Shown here: one piece after another, positions 46,435 to 55,578 of the stretch | How positions within the stretch are numbered: the stretch's first letter is position 1 | How the letters are laid out: each line of letters begins with the position of its first letter | NCBI GenBank assembly: GCA_029263395.1 | Contig: JAJCXO010000274.1 | Location: 1-64,000 of the forward strand | Direction: 5' to 3' | Source: Acidobacteriota bacterium | GTDB lineage: Bacteria > Acidobacteriota > Thermoanaerobaculia > Multivoradales > J023 | Length of the DNA: 64,000 nucleotides | Notes under the pieces: model-generated | What the model was told of the DNA's origin: nothing | The model's database searches: none | Seen by the model: the letters and a program-made list of their open reading frames with translations, nothing else | Translations under genes and position numbers: made by a program

Positions 46435-48111
46435 ATGCACTCCTCCAAAGTTATTCCATCAGCATCTAAAAACCGCCAGCTCCGGCTCGACGGTTGGGGC
46501 TTCGTCGATGAACACTTCGCAGCCTCGCCCGAGTTGCTCGCTTGGTTGACGGAACGACTGGGGCAACCCGAGCCTTTTCCGTCGTTCGATGATTCTGCAT
46601 TTGATCCGGCGGCGACTGCCGACGGTCAAGGTCCCGCCGCGCTGCCCGAACTGGGCTGTGCTACCAGCAACGCGCCCCTCGATCGTCTGGCCCATGCCCG
46701 GGGTCGTGGCTTCCCGGATCTGGTGCGGCTGCGCTCTGGCACCGTGCCTCGCTTGCCCGACGCGGTGGCGCGACCGGTGGACGACGGCGAGCTCGAAGCG
46801 TTGTTGGCGACGGGCGACCGTGAGGGCCTGTGTCTCATCCCCTGGGGCGGCGGCACGTCGGTGACGGGGGGTGTCAACCCGCCAGCAGATGCCGCCCCGG
46901 TGGTGACCGTCGATTTGGCGGGTTTCTCCGGACTTCACCAACTCGACGAAATCTCCGGTTTGGCGACCCTCGGTGCTGGCACCACCGGCCCGGCATTGGA
47001 GGCCGCGCTCCAAACCCAGGGCTGGACCCTTGGCCACTTCCCACAATCTTGGGAGCTGTCGACTCTCGGGGGCTGGATCGCCACCCGCTCGGCCGGGCAA
47101 GAGTCGTTGGGTATGGGACGGATCGAAGATCTGGTTGCCGGGCTCGATCTCACCGCTCCCGCCGGCCGAATGTCCTTGCCTGCCTTGCCGGCTTCCGCTG
47201 CCGGCCCCGACCTGCGTCAGCTGGTGCTGGGCAGCGAAGGACGTTTCGGCATCATCACCCGCGCCACCATGCGAGTGCGTCGACTGCCGGCCAGCCAGCG
47301 GGTGGAGGCGGCGCTGGTGCCGGATTGGGCAAGTGGGGTCGCCGCCGCCCGGGCACTGGTGCAAGGTGGTGTGCCGCTACAGTTGCTGCGGCTATCCGAC
47401 GCCTTCGAAACCCAAGTGGCTATGACGGTGGGGCTGGGTCGTAGCCGCTTTGCAACCCTGGTTCGTGGCTGGCTGAAGCTGCGCGGCATCGGTGACCAAG
47501 CCTGTTTGATGTTACTCGGCGCCAGCGGCAGCCACCGCCACGCCGACGCGACCTTGGAAGCCGCCCGCACCGTCACCCGCCCCCACGGCTCGGTGTGGCT
47601 GGGAGCCGGCCCTGGACGCCACTGGCTGGCGGACAGGTTTCGCCATCCCTATTTGCGTGACAGCCTGTTCGATGTCGGCTTCGGCACCGAAACCCTGGAG
47701 ACCGCCGTGCCGTGGTCCGGCGTCGACCGGCTCTATCAAGCGGTCAGCCAGGCGCTCGCCGAGCCCGGTGGCGACGGCGAGCGTCCAACGCCGGTGCTCT
47801 GTCACCTCTCCCATCCCTATCGCGACGGCGTGTCGCTCTACTTCACGGTCTTCTTTCGTTGCCCGCAGAATCCCGACGTTGCGGTGGAACGCTGGGCGGT
47901 GATGAAACGCCGCGCCACCGAGGCGATCCAGGCTGCTGGCGGCACTCTCAGCCACCATCACGGCATCGGTGCCTGGCACGCACCGTGGTTTCCACACGAG
48001 GCCAATGCAGACGGTTGGCAAGTGCTGCGCCGGGTCGCCGACACGCTCGATCCCCACAACACGCTCAATCCCCACGTCCTACTCGACCGCACCGACCGAC
48101 TCGAGGCCTAG
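46435..48111 (+). CDS. FAD-linked oxidase family protein, alkylglycerone-phosphate-synthase-like
   Basis: A 558-residue flavoprotein of the vanillyl-alcohol-oxidase (FAD_binding_4) superfamily. It begins LRLDGWGFVDE, similar to the N-terminal WNGWG motif of alkyldihydroxyacetonephosphate synthases. The FAD site is LIPWGGGTSVTGGV (about residues 130-145), FGIITRATMRV lies near 275, and the His-rich LSHHHGIGAWH near 510 corresponds to the catalytic His block of AGPS. AGPS exchanges the acyl chain of acyl-DHAP for a fatty alcohol, forming an ether bond. ATG 46435 is preferred to an upstream TTG. GlpD follows after 3 bp. A D-lactate/glycolate-oxidase-type activity is the alternative. Confidence 0.85.
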   Translation: MHSSKVIPSASKNRQLRLDGWGFVDEHFAASPELLAWLTERLGQPEPFPSFDDSAFDPAATADGQGPAALPELGCATSNAPLDRLAHARGRGFPDLVRLRSGTVPRLPDAVARPVDDGELEALLATGDREGLCLIPWGGGTSVTGGVNPPADAAPVVTVDLAGFSGLHQLDEISGLATLGAGTTGPALEAALQTQGWTLGHFPQSWELSTLGGWIATRSAGQESLGMGRIEDLVAGLDLTAPAGRMSLPALPASAAGPDLRQLVLGSEGRFGIITRATMRVRRLPASQRVEAALVPDWASGVAAARALVQGGVPLQLLRLSDAFETQVAMTVGLGRSRFATLVRGWLKLRGIGDQACLMLLGASGSHRHADATLEAARTVTRPHGSVWLGAGPGRHWLADRFRHPYLRDSLFDVGFGTETLETAVPWSGVDRLYQAVSQALAEPGGDGERPTPVLCHLSHPYRDGVSLYFTVFFRCPQNPDVAVERWAVMKRRATEAIQAAGGTLSHHHGIGAWHAPWFPHEANADGWQVLRRVADTLDPHNTLNPHVLLDRTDRLEA

Positions 48112-48114
48112 CGG

Positions 48115-49800
48115 ATGTTCCACCCTGCCTGGCGACAACAGGCGTTGGCCGATCTGGAGACGCCGTTTGATCTGGTGGTGTTGGGGGGTGGCATCACCGG
48201 TTGTGGCATCCTACTCGACGCCGCCCAGCGTGGACTGCGGGTGCTGCTGATCGAACGTGGCGATATCGCCTGCGGTACCTCGTCGCGATCGTCAAAGTTG
48301 ATCCATGGCGGCTTACGGTACTTGAAAGAGATGCAATTCGGTGTCACCCGCACCGCCTGCCGCGAGCGCGATCGACAGATTGTCCTCAATCCGCACCTGG
48401 TGACGCCGCAACGATGGATCTATCCGGCCTACCAAGGGGACAAGACTCCGGCGTGGACGGTTGAATTGGGGCTCAAAATCTACGATCGCCTCACGCAGCT
48501 GCCGGACAAACACGCTCGTCTCGACCCGGCACAACTCGACGCATTAGCTCCCGGGCTCGATCGCCGAAACCTCAACCGTGCGCTGTCATATGTTGACGCC
48601 CGCGTCGACGATGCCCGCCTCACCCTGGCGGTTGCGGCCACCGCTGCCGCTTACGGTGGGGTTGTGCTGACCCGGGCTACTCCTGAGGAGGCAATCCGCG
48701 ACGCCGACGGACGCCTGAGCGGTGTGGTAGTGCGCGATCTCGAATCCGACTCAACGGGATCCGACGGCGGTAGCAGGACCTACCGTGTGGACGCGGCGTT
48801 GGTGGTCAACGCCGCGGGTGTGTGGGTCGACCGGGTACGCCATCAGCTTGGGCTCGATGGCACCCACGTCCAGCCTTCCCGCGGTTCACACCTGGTGTTG
48901 CCAACCGCCAAGCTGCCGCTCGCGGCGGCGGTGACGGTGCGTTCGCCAGACGATCAACGGCCGGTGTTTTTCATCCCCCACCCCGAGGGGGTGCTGGTCG
49001 GCACCACCGACGTGTTTCACCACGGCGAGCTCGACGACCCCCGTCCCACCACCACCGAGATTCGCTACCTGCTGCGCACCGCCGCCGCTGCTTTTCCTGA
49101 CCACGCTCTTAGCCATGTCGATATCCTGGGCACGTTCGCCGGCTTGCGACCGGTGCTGAGCCATGGCCACGACGATCCGTCCAAGGCGAGCCGGGAAGAG
49201 GCGATCTGGCACGAGCAAGGCCTGTTGTCAGTAGCAGGTGGCAAGCTCACCACCTGGCGAGCGATCGCCGAGCAAGTGGTCGACCGGGCGTTGACCTTGT
49301 TGCCCGCGGCACGTTCCAGGCGGGCGGCGCCTTGCGCTACCGCCGGCACACCGTTGGCGGGCCTGGCCCCGATGGATCTAGCCCAGCGTCTGTGCCGTGC
49401 CACGCCGGCCCGCGGCCAGGGTGAGCTCGAGCCAGCGGTTGCGGAAGCGATGGCCCGTCGACTCGGATCCCAAGCTTGGACGGCCTGCGCGCTCGCCGAC
49501 GTGGACGGCCGCCAGCTGCAACCGATCGTTGACGGCTCGGACCTCTGTCTCGCCGAAGTGCGTGCCCATCTGCGCTTCGGCGCCGTGATCCATCTACCGG
49601 ACCTCTTCCTGCGTCGGGTACGCCTCGGCATGTGGCACCCCGATCAGGTCGACGAGCTGTTGCCCCACCTCGAAACATCGATCTGTCAAGAGATGAGTTG
49701 GTCCCCACAGCGCTGGGATCGTGAGTGTGAGCGGTACCGACGCGAAGCCGAGGCTTGGGCACCACGCGGCATGGTGGACGATCCGGAGGTTGCTGGGTGA
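48115..49800 (+). CDS. glpD: Glycerol-3-phosphate dehydrogenase (GlpD family)
   Basis: A 561-residue FAD-dependent GlpD. The dinucleotide fold LVVLGGGITGCGILLDAAQRG is at residues about 19-40, followed by IACGTSSRSSKLIHGGLRYL, the signature of this family. PVFFIPHPEGVLVGTTDVFH and LGTFAGLRPVLSHG follow, and the C-terminal DAO_C-like cap contains the Trp-rich end. It oxidises sn-glycerol 3-phosphate to DHAP and passes electrons to quinone at the membrane. Here it sits between an AGPS-like gene (gap 3 bp) and a lipid kinase (overlap 4 bp), so it may supply DHAP for acyl-DHAP/ether lipid synthesis rather than glycerol catabolism. That role is inferred. Confidence 0.93.
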   Translation: MFHPAWRQQALADLETPFDLVVLGGGITGCGILLDAAQRGLRVLLIERGDIACGTSSRSSKLIHGGLRYLKEMQFGVTRTACRERDRQIVLNPHLVTPQRWIYPAYQGDKTPAWTVELGLKIYDRLTQLPDKHARLDPAQLDALAPGLDRRNLNRALSYVDARVDDARLTLAVAATAAAYGGVVLTRATPEEAIRDADGRLSGVVVRDLESDSTGSDGGSRTYRVDAALVVNAAGVWVDRVRHQLGLDGTHVQPSRGSHLVLPTAKLPLAAAVTVRSPDDQRPVFFIPHPEGVLVGTTDVFHHGELDDPRPTTTEIRYLLRTAAAAFPDHALSHVDILGTFAGLRPVLSHGHDDPSKASREEAIWHEQGLLSVAGGKLTTWRAIAEQVVDRALTLLPAARSRRAAPCATAGTPLAGLAPMDLAQRLCRATPARGQGELEPAVAEAMARRLGSQAWTACALADVDGRQLQPIVDGSDLCLAEVRAHLRFGAVIHLPDLFLRRVRLGMWHPDQVDELLPHLETSICQEMSWSPQRWDRECERYRREAEAWAPRGMVDDPEVAG

Positions 49801-50753
49801 CCCACCCGGTATTTTCCCACCCGGTATTTTCCCACCCGGTAACTCCCCACCCGGTATCTTCCCAGACGGTCGTCGTCGTCAACTCGGCGGCCGGTGGTGG
49901 CCGCGCCGGTCGAGTTTGGCAGAGTCTGCGCAACACCAACCCAGAGCTAGCCGCCGCCGAGACGGTGGAGGCAACCGACGCCGCCACCAGTCGAGATCGG
50001 CTGGCCGCTGCATTACGCCGTAACCCCGAACGGGTGTTGGCAGTGGGCGGCGATGGCACCGCTCATCTGGTGATCAACAGCTTGCTCGAAGCAGGTTGTG
50101 GCGATACCGTAGCGTTCGGCTTGGTGCCAGCCGGCACCGGTTCCGACCTCGCGCGCAGCCTCGGCCTGGCGTCGCACCCTTTCACCGCGCTGCGTCAGGT
50201 GTTGACGGCGACGCCGCGATCGATCGACGCGCTGCACGTCATCCCTGATACCGGTCCCGGCTGTTACGTCGTCAACATCGCCTCGGTCGGGTTATCCGGC
50301 ACCGTGGTGCCGGCGGTCAATGCCAATCCCAACCGCGGCCAGCTGACCTACTTGTCCACCACCCTGGTCGCCTTGTGGCGTTATCGACCGGTGGCTTGCC
50401 GCATCGAGGTGGATGGTGAGCCGTTCACCGACGGTGGTTTCTTCTTGGCCGCCTTCGCCAAGGGCCAATACTTCGGCAAAGGCATGCGCGTCGCCCCCCA
50501 GGCACGCCTCGACGACGGTTGGATCCACGTTGTGGTCATCCCACCGGTACCGCTCTGGCAGCTGCCGTATCGCATGCCGCAATTCCTCACCGGTCGTCAC
50601 ATCAACTTGCCCATCGTGCGATCAACCCGAGCCCGGCAGGTGCGCCTGACACCGGCTGAGGGTTTCCCACCCTTCGATGTTGATGGCGAGAGCCTGCCCG
50701 CCGGTCCAGCCGAGGTGCGAGTGTTGCCCGGAGCGTTGCGCGTCTTGGCATGA
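49797..50753 (+). CDS. Diacylglycerol kinase-like lipid kinase (YegS/DgkB family)
   Basis: A 318-residue lipid kinase from GTG 49797, placed by GGAGG seven bases upstream and by the 4-bp overlap with glpD. The DAGK catalytic domain shows VVVVNSAAGGGRAGR, LAVGGDGTAHLVIN (ATP site GGDGT) and VPAGTGSDLARSLG, and the C-terminal beta-rich domain contains FDVDGE. It phosphorylates a lipid hydroxyl, such as diacylglycerol or an alkyl/acylglycerol. The first 20 residues are an unusual extension made of four HPV(F/T/S)(S/P) pentapeptides from a 15-bp tandem repeat. An internal start after the repeat is possible but has no clear Shine-Dalgarno. Confidence 0.88.
   Translation: MTHPVFSHPVFSHPVTPHPVSSQTVVVVNSAAGGGRAGRVWQSLRNTNPELAAAETVEATDAATSRDRLAAALRRNPERVLAVGGDGTAHLVINSLLEAGCGDTVAFGLVPAGTGSDLARSLGLASHPFTALRQVLTATPRSIDALHVIPDTGPGCYVVNIASVGLSGTVVPAVNANPNRGQLTYLSTTLVALWRYRPVACRIEVDGEPFTDGGFFLAAFAKGQYFGKGMRVAPQARLDDGWIHVVVIPPVPLWQLPYRMPQFLTGRHINLPIVRSTRARQVRLTPAEGFPPFDVDGESLPAGPAEVRVLPGALRVLA
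49803..49862. repeat. 15-bp tandem repeat at the 5' end of the lipid kinase gene
   Basis: Four in-frame units of CACCCGGTATTTTCC (49803-49817, identical 49818-49832, then two variants 49833-49847 and 49848-49862) directly after the GTG start. They encode HPVFS-type pentapeptides. Confidence 0.93.
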
Positions 50754-50802
50754 GCGCCTAGCGCCTGTTTGATCAGACTGGGCAAGCAGCTCTCCGGTGC
50801 AG

Positions 50803-50822
50803 GGGCGCACGGCTGTGCGCCC
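50803..50822. repeat. Dispersed palindrome, copy 2
   Basis: GGGCGCAC-GGCT-GTGCGCCC, an 8-bp perfect stem with a GGCT loop, repeats the 18-bp palindrome at 13155-13172. It may also end transcription of the lipid operon, although no T-run follows. The surrounding gap 50754-51111 has no gene. Confidence 0.65.
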
Positions 50823-50828
50823 GGTCGC

Positions 50829-50858
50829 TGTCTCAGGCAGACCTGTCTCAGGCAGACC
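50829..50858. repeat. 15-bp tandem duplication
   Basis: Two identical copies of TGTCTCAGGCAGACC (50829-50843, 50844-50858) with a third partial TGTCTGCAG after them, in the same gene-free stretch as the dispersed palindrome. Confidence 0.9.
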
Positions 50859-51111
50859 TGTCTGCAGCCCTCCAGTGTCGGAGAGCACGGCCATACGCCC
50901 GACAGCGAATGCCGAGTCGAGCGCCGAAAACTTTTGTTGTCAGTTTCGGAGCCCAATCGTCGCGTAGGAGTGTGAGGTCGGAAACGGACCCGGCCGTCTC
51001 CACACACACCGACGAGCAAGGGGGAGTCATCACATTCGAAACCATCAAACAACGAGACATCACTAGGCAACAACCCGACCGATTCAAACTTCAATCCAGG
51101 AGATACCCATC

Positions 51112-51885
51112 ATGAACCGTACCCAGACAGTCCTTGTAGCCATCTCGACCCTCGCCTTGTTGACCTTCGCCAGTGTCGCCGTGGCCGAACCGGTGTTGCT
51201 CGAGTCGTCCTTCCCATCCCTCGGCCTGGGGTGGGGTGAGATGCCTTACCAAGCGTCCGCTGATGTGGCGGGCTCAGGGGTGCCGATGATCAACGTGACC
51301 AACCCGAGCCGCAAGAGCTTCGCGCTGGTTCGGATCGTCGCCTGGAGCGACGAGACCGGGCAGAGCCGTTGGGCGATGCTGAACCTCGAGCCGGGCGGCA
51401 GCTCGACTCTCAGCCTGGAAGGTGCGGAACAGTTCTCACAACTGTCCTTTGCCGGTAACGGCGCCTTTTCGGTCGAGCTCCTGAACGCGACCGACGACCA
51501 ACGCCTCGACGTACCCGTCGAGCGTGCCGTACCGGCTGCGCGAGCGGACTATGGGTTTCGCAAGTCGACCACCACCTGTGCCGGAGATTGGAAGCTGACC
51601 TGCACTGCCGGTGGCTGTCTGAACCCCTTACTTGGCCCGTTCATCAAGCATGGCAGCGTGGTAGACGGCGATCAGGTCTATTGGAATAACAACACGCCGA
51701 CCGGCCCATGGGCAACGATAGGCGATTCGAACATCACCGCAGACTGGGTCGAGGGCACCAACGGTTGTCCAAACTCGGTCACAAATTCCCTCGGTCACAC
51801 CTACAGCGTCGTGAAGCTTGGCGGTGGGCTCGAAACTTGCCCGAATCCGCCCTGCGAGATCATTGTCGTTCCGCCGCGTACCTGA
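51112..51885 (+). CDS. Secreted protein of unknown function
   Basis: A 257-residue exported protein with CAGGAGATA upstream. The signal peptide (MNRTQTVLVAISTLALLTFASVAVA) is followed by a beta-sandwich-like region in which NVTNPSRKSFALVRIVAW and a regular alternation of hydrophobic and polar residues are visible. The C-terminal half contains six Cys, two of them in CTAGGC and two in CPNPPC. No family was recognised. It is monocistronic and convergent with the kinase gene. The Cys pattern suggests disulfides in the envelope or outside the cell. Confidence 0.75.
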   Translation: MNRTQTVLVAISTLALLTFASVAVAEPVLLESSFPSLGLGWGEMPYQASADVAGSGVPMINVTNPSRKSFALVRIVAWSDETGQSRWAMLNLEPGGSSTLSLEGAEQFSQLSFAGNGAFSVELLNATDDQRLDVPVERAVPAARADYGFRKSTTTCAGDWKLTCTAGGCLNPLLGPFIKHGSVVDGDQVYWNNNTPTGPWATIGDSNITADWVEGTNGCPNSVTNSLGHTYSVVKLGGGLETCPNPPCEIIVVPPRT

Positions 51886-51906
51886 GACACGATCGTTCGC
51901 ATCCCA

Positions 51907-54780
51907 TCATGTTGTGTCCGACACGCCGTCCGCATAGCGGACGGCGTCGTCTGTTCGGCCCCAGGCGAGGTAGAGCTCAACCAACCCTTGGCGCCAGGTT
52001 TCGACGCGGGTGCTGCCAGGGTTTTGCTGAAAGGCGGCGTAGGCCTCGAGCAACAGCGGTTCGGCCGCGTCGTATTGCCGCAGGGCGGTCAAGACGATGC
52101 CGTGGTAGCCAGCGGCGGCGGCGATGAGCCGATGCCCTTCCGGCAACACATTACGCCGCACCCCTACCGCCTCGCGCAGCAGCGGTTCCGCTTCGCTGGT
52201 AGCGCCGCGGGCATGCAGAAGATTGCCCAAGCGGATCAAGGGAAAAGCCAGAGTATGTTGATCTGGGGCCTTGGTGCGACGCATGATGGCGAGGGTTTCA
52301 CGGTAGAGCGCTATCGCCTCGTCAACCTTGTCGCGCTTTTCGAGTAACACGCCGAGATTGAACACCGACGACGCCAGATCAGGGTGCTCGCCGCCCCAGA
52401 TACGACGATAGATGGCCAACCCTTCGCGCACCATCCGTTCGGCCTCGTCCATCGCTCCGTTCCGCCACAATACGTTGCCGTGATTGTTCAGCGCCACAGC
52501 CAATCGCGGATCGTCGTTGTCGAAAGACTGGCGGGCGATCGCCAGCGCACGGCGAAAGAGTTGCTCGGCACGTTCGAAATTGTTGCGAGTCAGGGCGATA
52601 TTCGCCAAGGTGTCTAGGGTGAGGCAGAGGTCCGAGTGATTCGCTCCCAACACCTTTTCTTGCAGCGCCAGCGCTTCGCGACCCACCGCATCGGCACGCT
52701 CCAAGTCGTCTTGATGGTGCAGAATCTCCGCCAGCCGTTGGAGACTGAGCCCGATCCGGGGATGGTCTTCGGCGAGCCGGCTACGCTCGATGGCCAGGGC
52801 TTGCTCGCTGAGCGCCTGGGCGTCGTCGAGCTCACCGCGTTCGAGTTGGGTTCTGGCCAGGCCCGCCATAATCTCGGCGCGCTCGAGCGGTCGACCGCTC
52901 GCTCCATCATGATCAAGGTCTTCTTCGAGAAGCAGTGCCTCCTCGAGCAGCAGTGCCTGGCGAAATAGAGCCTCGGACTTATCGAGCTCGCCTACGGCGC
53001 GGGCTGCGACCGCCAAGCCCCAAAGGTTTTCCATCACCGCATGGTCGCCGCCGGTGGGAACCGTTTGGGCGAGTTCCAGGGCTTCTTGGAAGGCCGCCTC
53101 CGCGGCCTGTGGTTCGGCGGTGTCGAGCTGTGTCCGACCCAGGTGGTGCAGGCTTTCGGCCAGCATCATGGGCTCCGCCGCCAGCTGACGACGCGTCTCG
53201 ACGGCACGGCGCAGAAGGTCCCGAGCGACCTCATAACGACCCAAGTTGTAGTTGACGTTGCCCATCGTCACTAGCAGGGCAGCGCGGGTTTCCGGCCGCT
53301 CACCGAGTTGCTCGTCGATCCGCTGAGCGCCTTGGTCCAGGATCTCGCGTGCGGTGATCGTTTCACCGCGGGAGTTCTCTGGCGACGAGGTCTCGAAGAT
53401 GGTTGTCAGGAACTCCAGCACTTCGGCATTCTTGTCGCGCTCGGCCCGTACCTGATCACGCTCCGTGGCAACCGCTTGTGATTGAATGCGGGTGGTGATC
53501 GCGAACGCGGCGATCACGCCAACGAACACGATAGCCACCGTCACCGCCAACCAATGGCGACGCAGGAATTTGCCACTACGGTAGGCGAAGCTGTCGCTCT
53601 GAGCCATCACCGGCAAGCCAGCGAGGTGGCGGCGGAGATCGTCACTCAACCCCGCTGCCGACGCATAACGCCGCGCTGCGTCTTTGTGCATAGACTTGGC
53701 GACGATGGTGTCGAGATCACCCCGCAACCGACGACGTAGGCTGTCTGGGCGCAGGCCATCTGGACGCAGATCGTCCGCGCTCAGACCTGCGGCGTCGCTC
53801 GGTGGCGGCGGTTCGACCTCTTGCAGGAAACGTTCAACCTCAGCAACCGAACAGCGGTCTAGGCGATACGGTGGCCGGCCGCTCAACAGCCTGTAGAGCA
53901 ATACCCCCAAGGAGTAGACGTCACTAGCGGTGGTGATCGAGCCACCCCGAGCCTGTTCCGGGCTAGCGTAACTGGGGGTCATCAGCCGCAGCCACGCCAC
54001 GGTCGTCTCCAGACCGTCGGCACCGTGGTCCGGACCGAGTAGCTTGGCGATCCCGAAGTCCAACAACTTGGGGTTGCCGTCCGCGGTCACCAAGATATTG
54101 CTCGGCTTGAGGTCGCGATGGACAATCAGATTCTGGTGAGCGTATTGCACCGCGTCGCAGACTTTGCGGAACAAGTTGATCCGCTGTTCGATCGAGGCCT
54201 GGTGGTGATCGCAGTAGCTGTCGATGGGAATCCCTTCGACGTATTCCATTACCACGTAGGGTCTGGAATCTTCCGTTCCGGTCGTGAGGTCGGTGATGGT
54301 GCCGCCATCGAGCAAGCGGGCGATGTGGGTATGCTCGAGTCGAGCCAGGATCTGGCGCTCGCTGCGAAATCGTTGGCGCAAAGATTCACTATCCAACCCG
54401 CGCCGCTGGACCTTGATCGCCACCTGCTGGCGAAACTCGTCGTCGGCCCGGGACGCTCGGTACACCACACTCATGCCACCCTCGCCGATCATCTCCTGCA
54501 GTCGGTAGACGCCGATCTGTTGGCCGACGTTGGCAACATCGAGGGCATCCAGCTTCGCACGCCACGGCCCGTCCACCAGCGGGCGATCCGCTGCCAGCAA
54601 GTGCTCCGCGTCCAGCAAGCCGTCAGCAGCCCCTTCGGCGGCCAGCAGGGCGTCGACCTCCTGTCTCAGCTCGTCGTCTTCGCCACAGGTGTGATCGAGA
54701 TACCTCGTGCGCTCGGCCGGCGGCATCTCCGACGCCGTCTCGAACCGTCGTCTGACTTGTTGCCAGCGCTCAGGCCGCAT
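51907..54780 (-). CDS. TPR-containing Ser/Thr protein kinase
   Basis: A 957-residue kinase. The N-terminal region (about 1-85) has the helical WQQVRRRFE...LL pattern common in kinases paired with ECF sigma factors. The kinase domain has IGEGGMSVVYRA, AIKVQRR (Lys 123), HRDLKPSN (Asp 223) and DFGIAK. A single membrane segment (about residues 410-430, LAVTVAIVFVGVIAAFAITT) is followed by roughly ten TPRs outside the membrane. Two short duplications lie inside (EEALLL repeat from an 18-bp unit near 52931; LRPDG/LRPDS from a 15-bp unit near 53745). The start overlaps the sigma factor gene by 11 bp. The pair probably forms a kinase-controlled sigma system. Confidence 0.92.
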   Translation of the reverse strand: MRPERWQQVRRRFETASEMPPAERTRYLDHTCGEDDELRQEVDALLAAEGAADGLLDAEHLLAADRPLVDGPWRAKLDALDVANVGQQIGVYRLQEMIGEGGMSVVYRASRADDEFRQQVAIKVQRRGLDSESLRQRFRSERQILARLEHTHIARLLDGGTITDLTTGTEDSRPYVVMEYVEGIPIDSYCDHHQASIEQRINLFRKVCDAVQYAHQNLIVHRDLKPSNILVTADGNPKLLDFGIAKLLGPDHGADGLETTVAWLRLMTPSYASPEQARGGSITTASDVYSLGVLLYRLLSGRPPYRLDRCSVAEVERFLQEVEPPPPSDAAGLSADDLRPDGLRPDSLRRRLRGDLDTIVAKSMHKDAARRYASAAGLSDDLRRHLAGLPVMAQSDSFAYRSGKFLRRHWLAVTVAIVFVGVIAAFAITTRIQSQAVATERDQVRAERDKNAEVLEFLTTIFETSSPENSRGETITAREILDQGAQRIDEQLGERPETRAALLVTMGNVNYNLGRYEVARDLLRRAVETRRQLAAEPMMLAESLHHLGRTQLDTAEPQAAEAAFQEALELAQTVPTGGDHAVMENLWGLAVAARAVGELDKSEALFRQALLLEEALLLEEDLDHDGASGRPLERAEIMAGLARTQLERGELDDAQALSEQALAIERSRLAEDHPRIGLSLQRLAEILHHQDDLERADAVGREALALQEKVLGANHSDLCLTLDTLANIALTRNNFERAEQLFRRALAIARQSFDNDDPRLAVALNNHGNVLWRNGAMDEAERMVREGLAIYRRIWGGEHPDLASSVFNLGVLLEKRDKVDEAIALYRETLAIMRRTKAPDQHTLAFPLIRLGNLLHARGATSEAEPLLREAVGVRRNVLPEGHRLIAAAAGYHGIVLTALRQYDAAEPLLLEAYAAFQQNPGSTRVETWRQGLVELYLAWGRTDDAVRYADGVSDTT

Positions 54781-55393
54781 CGCCGGTGTTGCTCAGGTGG
54801 CGAAACAGCCATGCCTGTGCCGTCCGCCAGCGGCGGATCACGGTGCGCTCGGAGACACTTTTGACTTCCGCGATCTGCGTGTTGTCGAGACCTCCGAAGA
54901 ATCGGAGCTCGACCACCTCTGCCAGTTCCGGGTCCATCGTCTCCAGCTCGTTCAGAGCGTCGTCGAGAGCGATTACGGACGGATCCTCCCGCCCTCGATC
55001 GAAGCCGGGCTCGCGGGTCGCCACCGCTTCGTCGAGTGCCAACAAGATCATCCCGCCGCCGCGCTTGGTGCGGCCTCGAGTGCGCGCATGGTCGACCAGT
55101 AGGCGGCGCATGATCTGCGACGCGATGGCAAAAAAATGTGACCGGTTGCGCCAGTGCGCTCGATCCTGATCGATCAGCTTGAGATAGGCCTCGTGCACCA
55201 ATGCGGAGGTTTGGAGGGTGTGCTCTCGATGCTCCTTGCGCAGATAGCCGGCCGCGATCCGGCCGAGCTCGGCATAAACGATCGGCAGCAGCGCGTCCAA
55301 CGCCTGCCGATCCCCATCGCTCCAACACCGCAGGTGTTCCGTCACATCGTTGTTCACCCATCCTCCCCGAGAGTCGGCGATACTGGTGTGCAT
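54770..55393 (-). CDS. ECF-type RNA polymerase sigma factor
   Basis: An approximately 207-residue ECF sigma factor of the group usually paired with Ser/Thr kinases (TIGR02999-like). Region 2 reads LLPIVYAELGRIAAGYLRKE...TSALVHEAYLKLI; region 4 reads VVELRFFGGLDNTQIAEVKSVSERTVIRRWR. There is no anti-sigma gene next to it; instead the kinase gene overlaps its 3' end by 11 bp, which fits activation by phosphorylation. The start is uncertain. ATG 55393 is used here, while GTG codons a little downstream follow GGAGG and would give the typical short N terminus. Confidence 0.9.
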   Translation of the reverse strand: MHTSIADSRGGWVNNDVTEHLRCWSDGDRQALDALLPIVYAELGRIAAGYLRKEHREHTLQTSALVHEAYLKLIDQDRAHWRNRSHFFAIASQIMRRLLVDHARTRGRTKRGGGMILLALDEAVATREPGFDRGREDPSVIALDDALNELETMDPELAEVVELRFFGGLDNTQIAEVKSVSERTVIRRWRTAQAWLFRHLSNTGDAA

Positions 55394-55578
55394 CACCTGG
55401 ATCAACTGTCAACTGCGTTCCAGGCGGACTGGAGAGCCGGATCAGACCTGGACAGGCATCCAAATAGCTAAATACCTCAATGGATGCATGGTTCCTATAC
55501 GCACAATGAATAGTGGTGGTTTAGCGTGGTGTTCGAGACGCCGTTCGCTTATCTGTGCGAAGCCGATCAAACCCTCGA

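Noticed and set aside
46459-47364. 301-codon minus-strand frame over the flavoprotein gene
   Set aside because: The plus frame has unmistakable FAD-binding motifs; the minus frame is a shadow.
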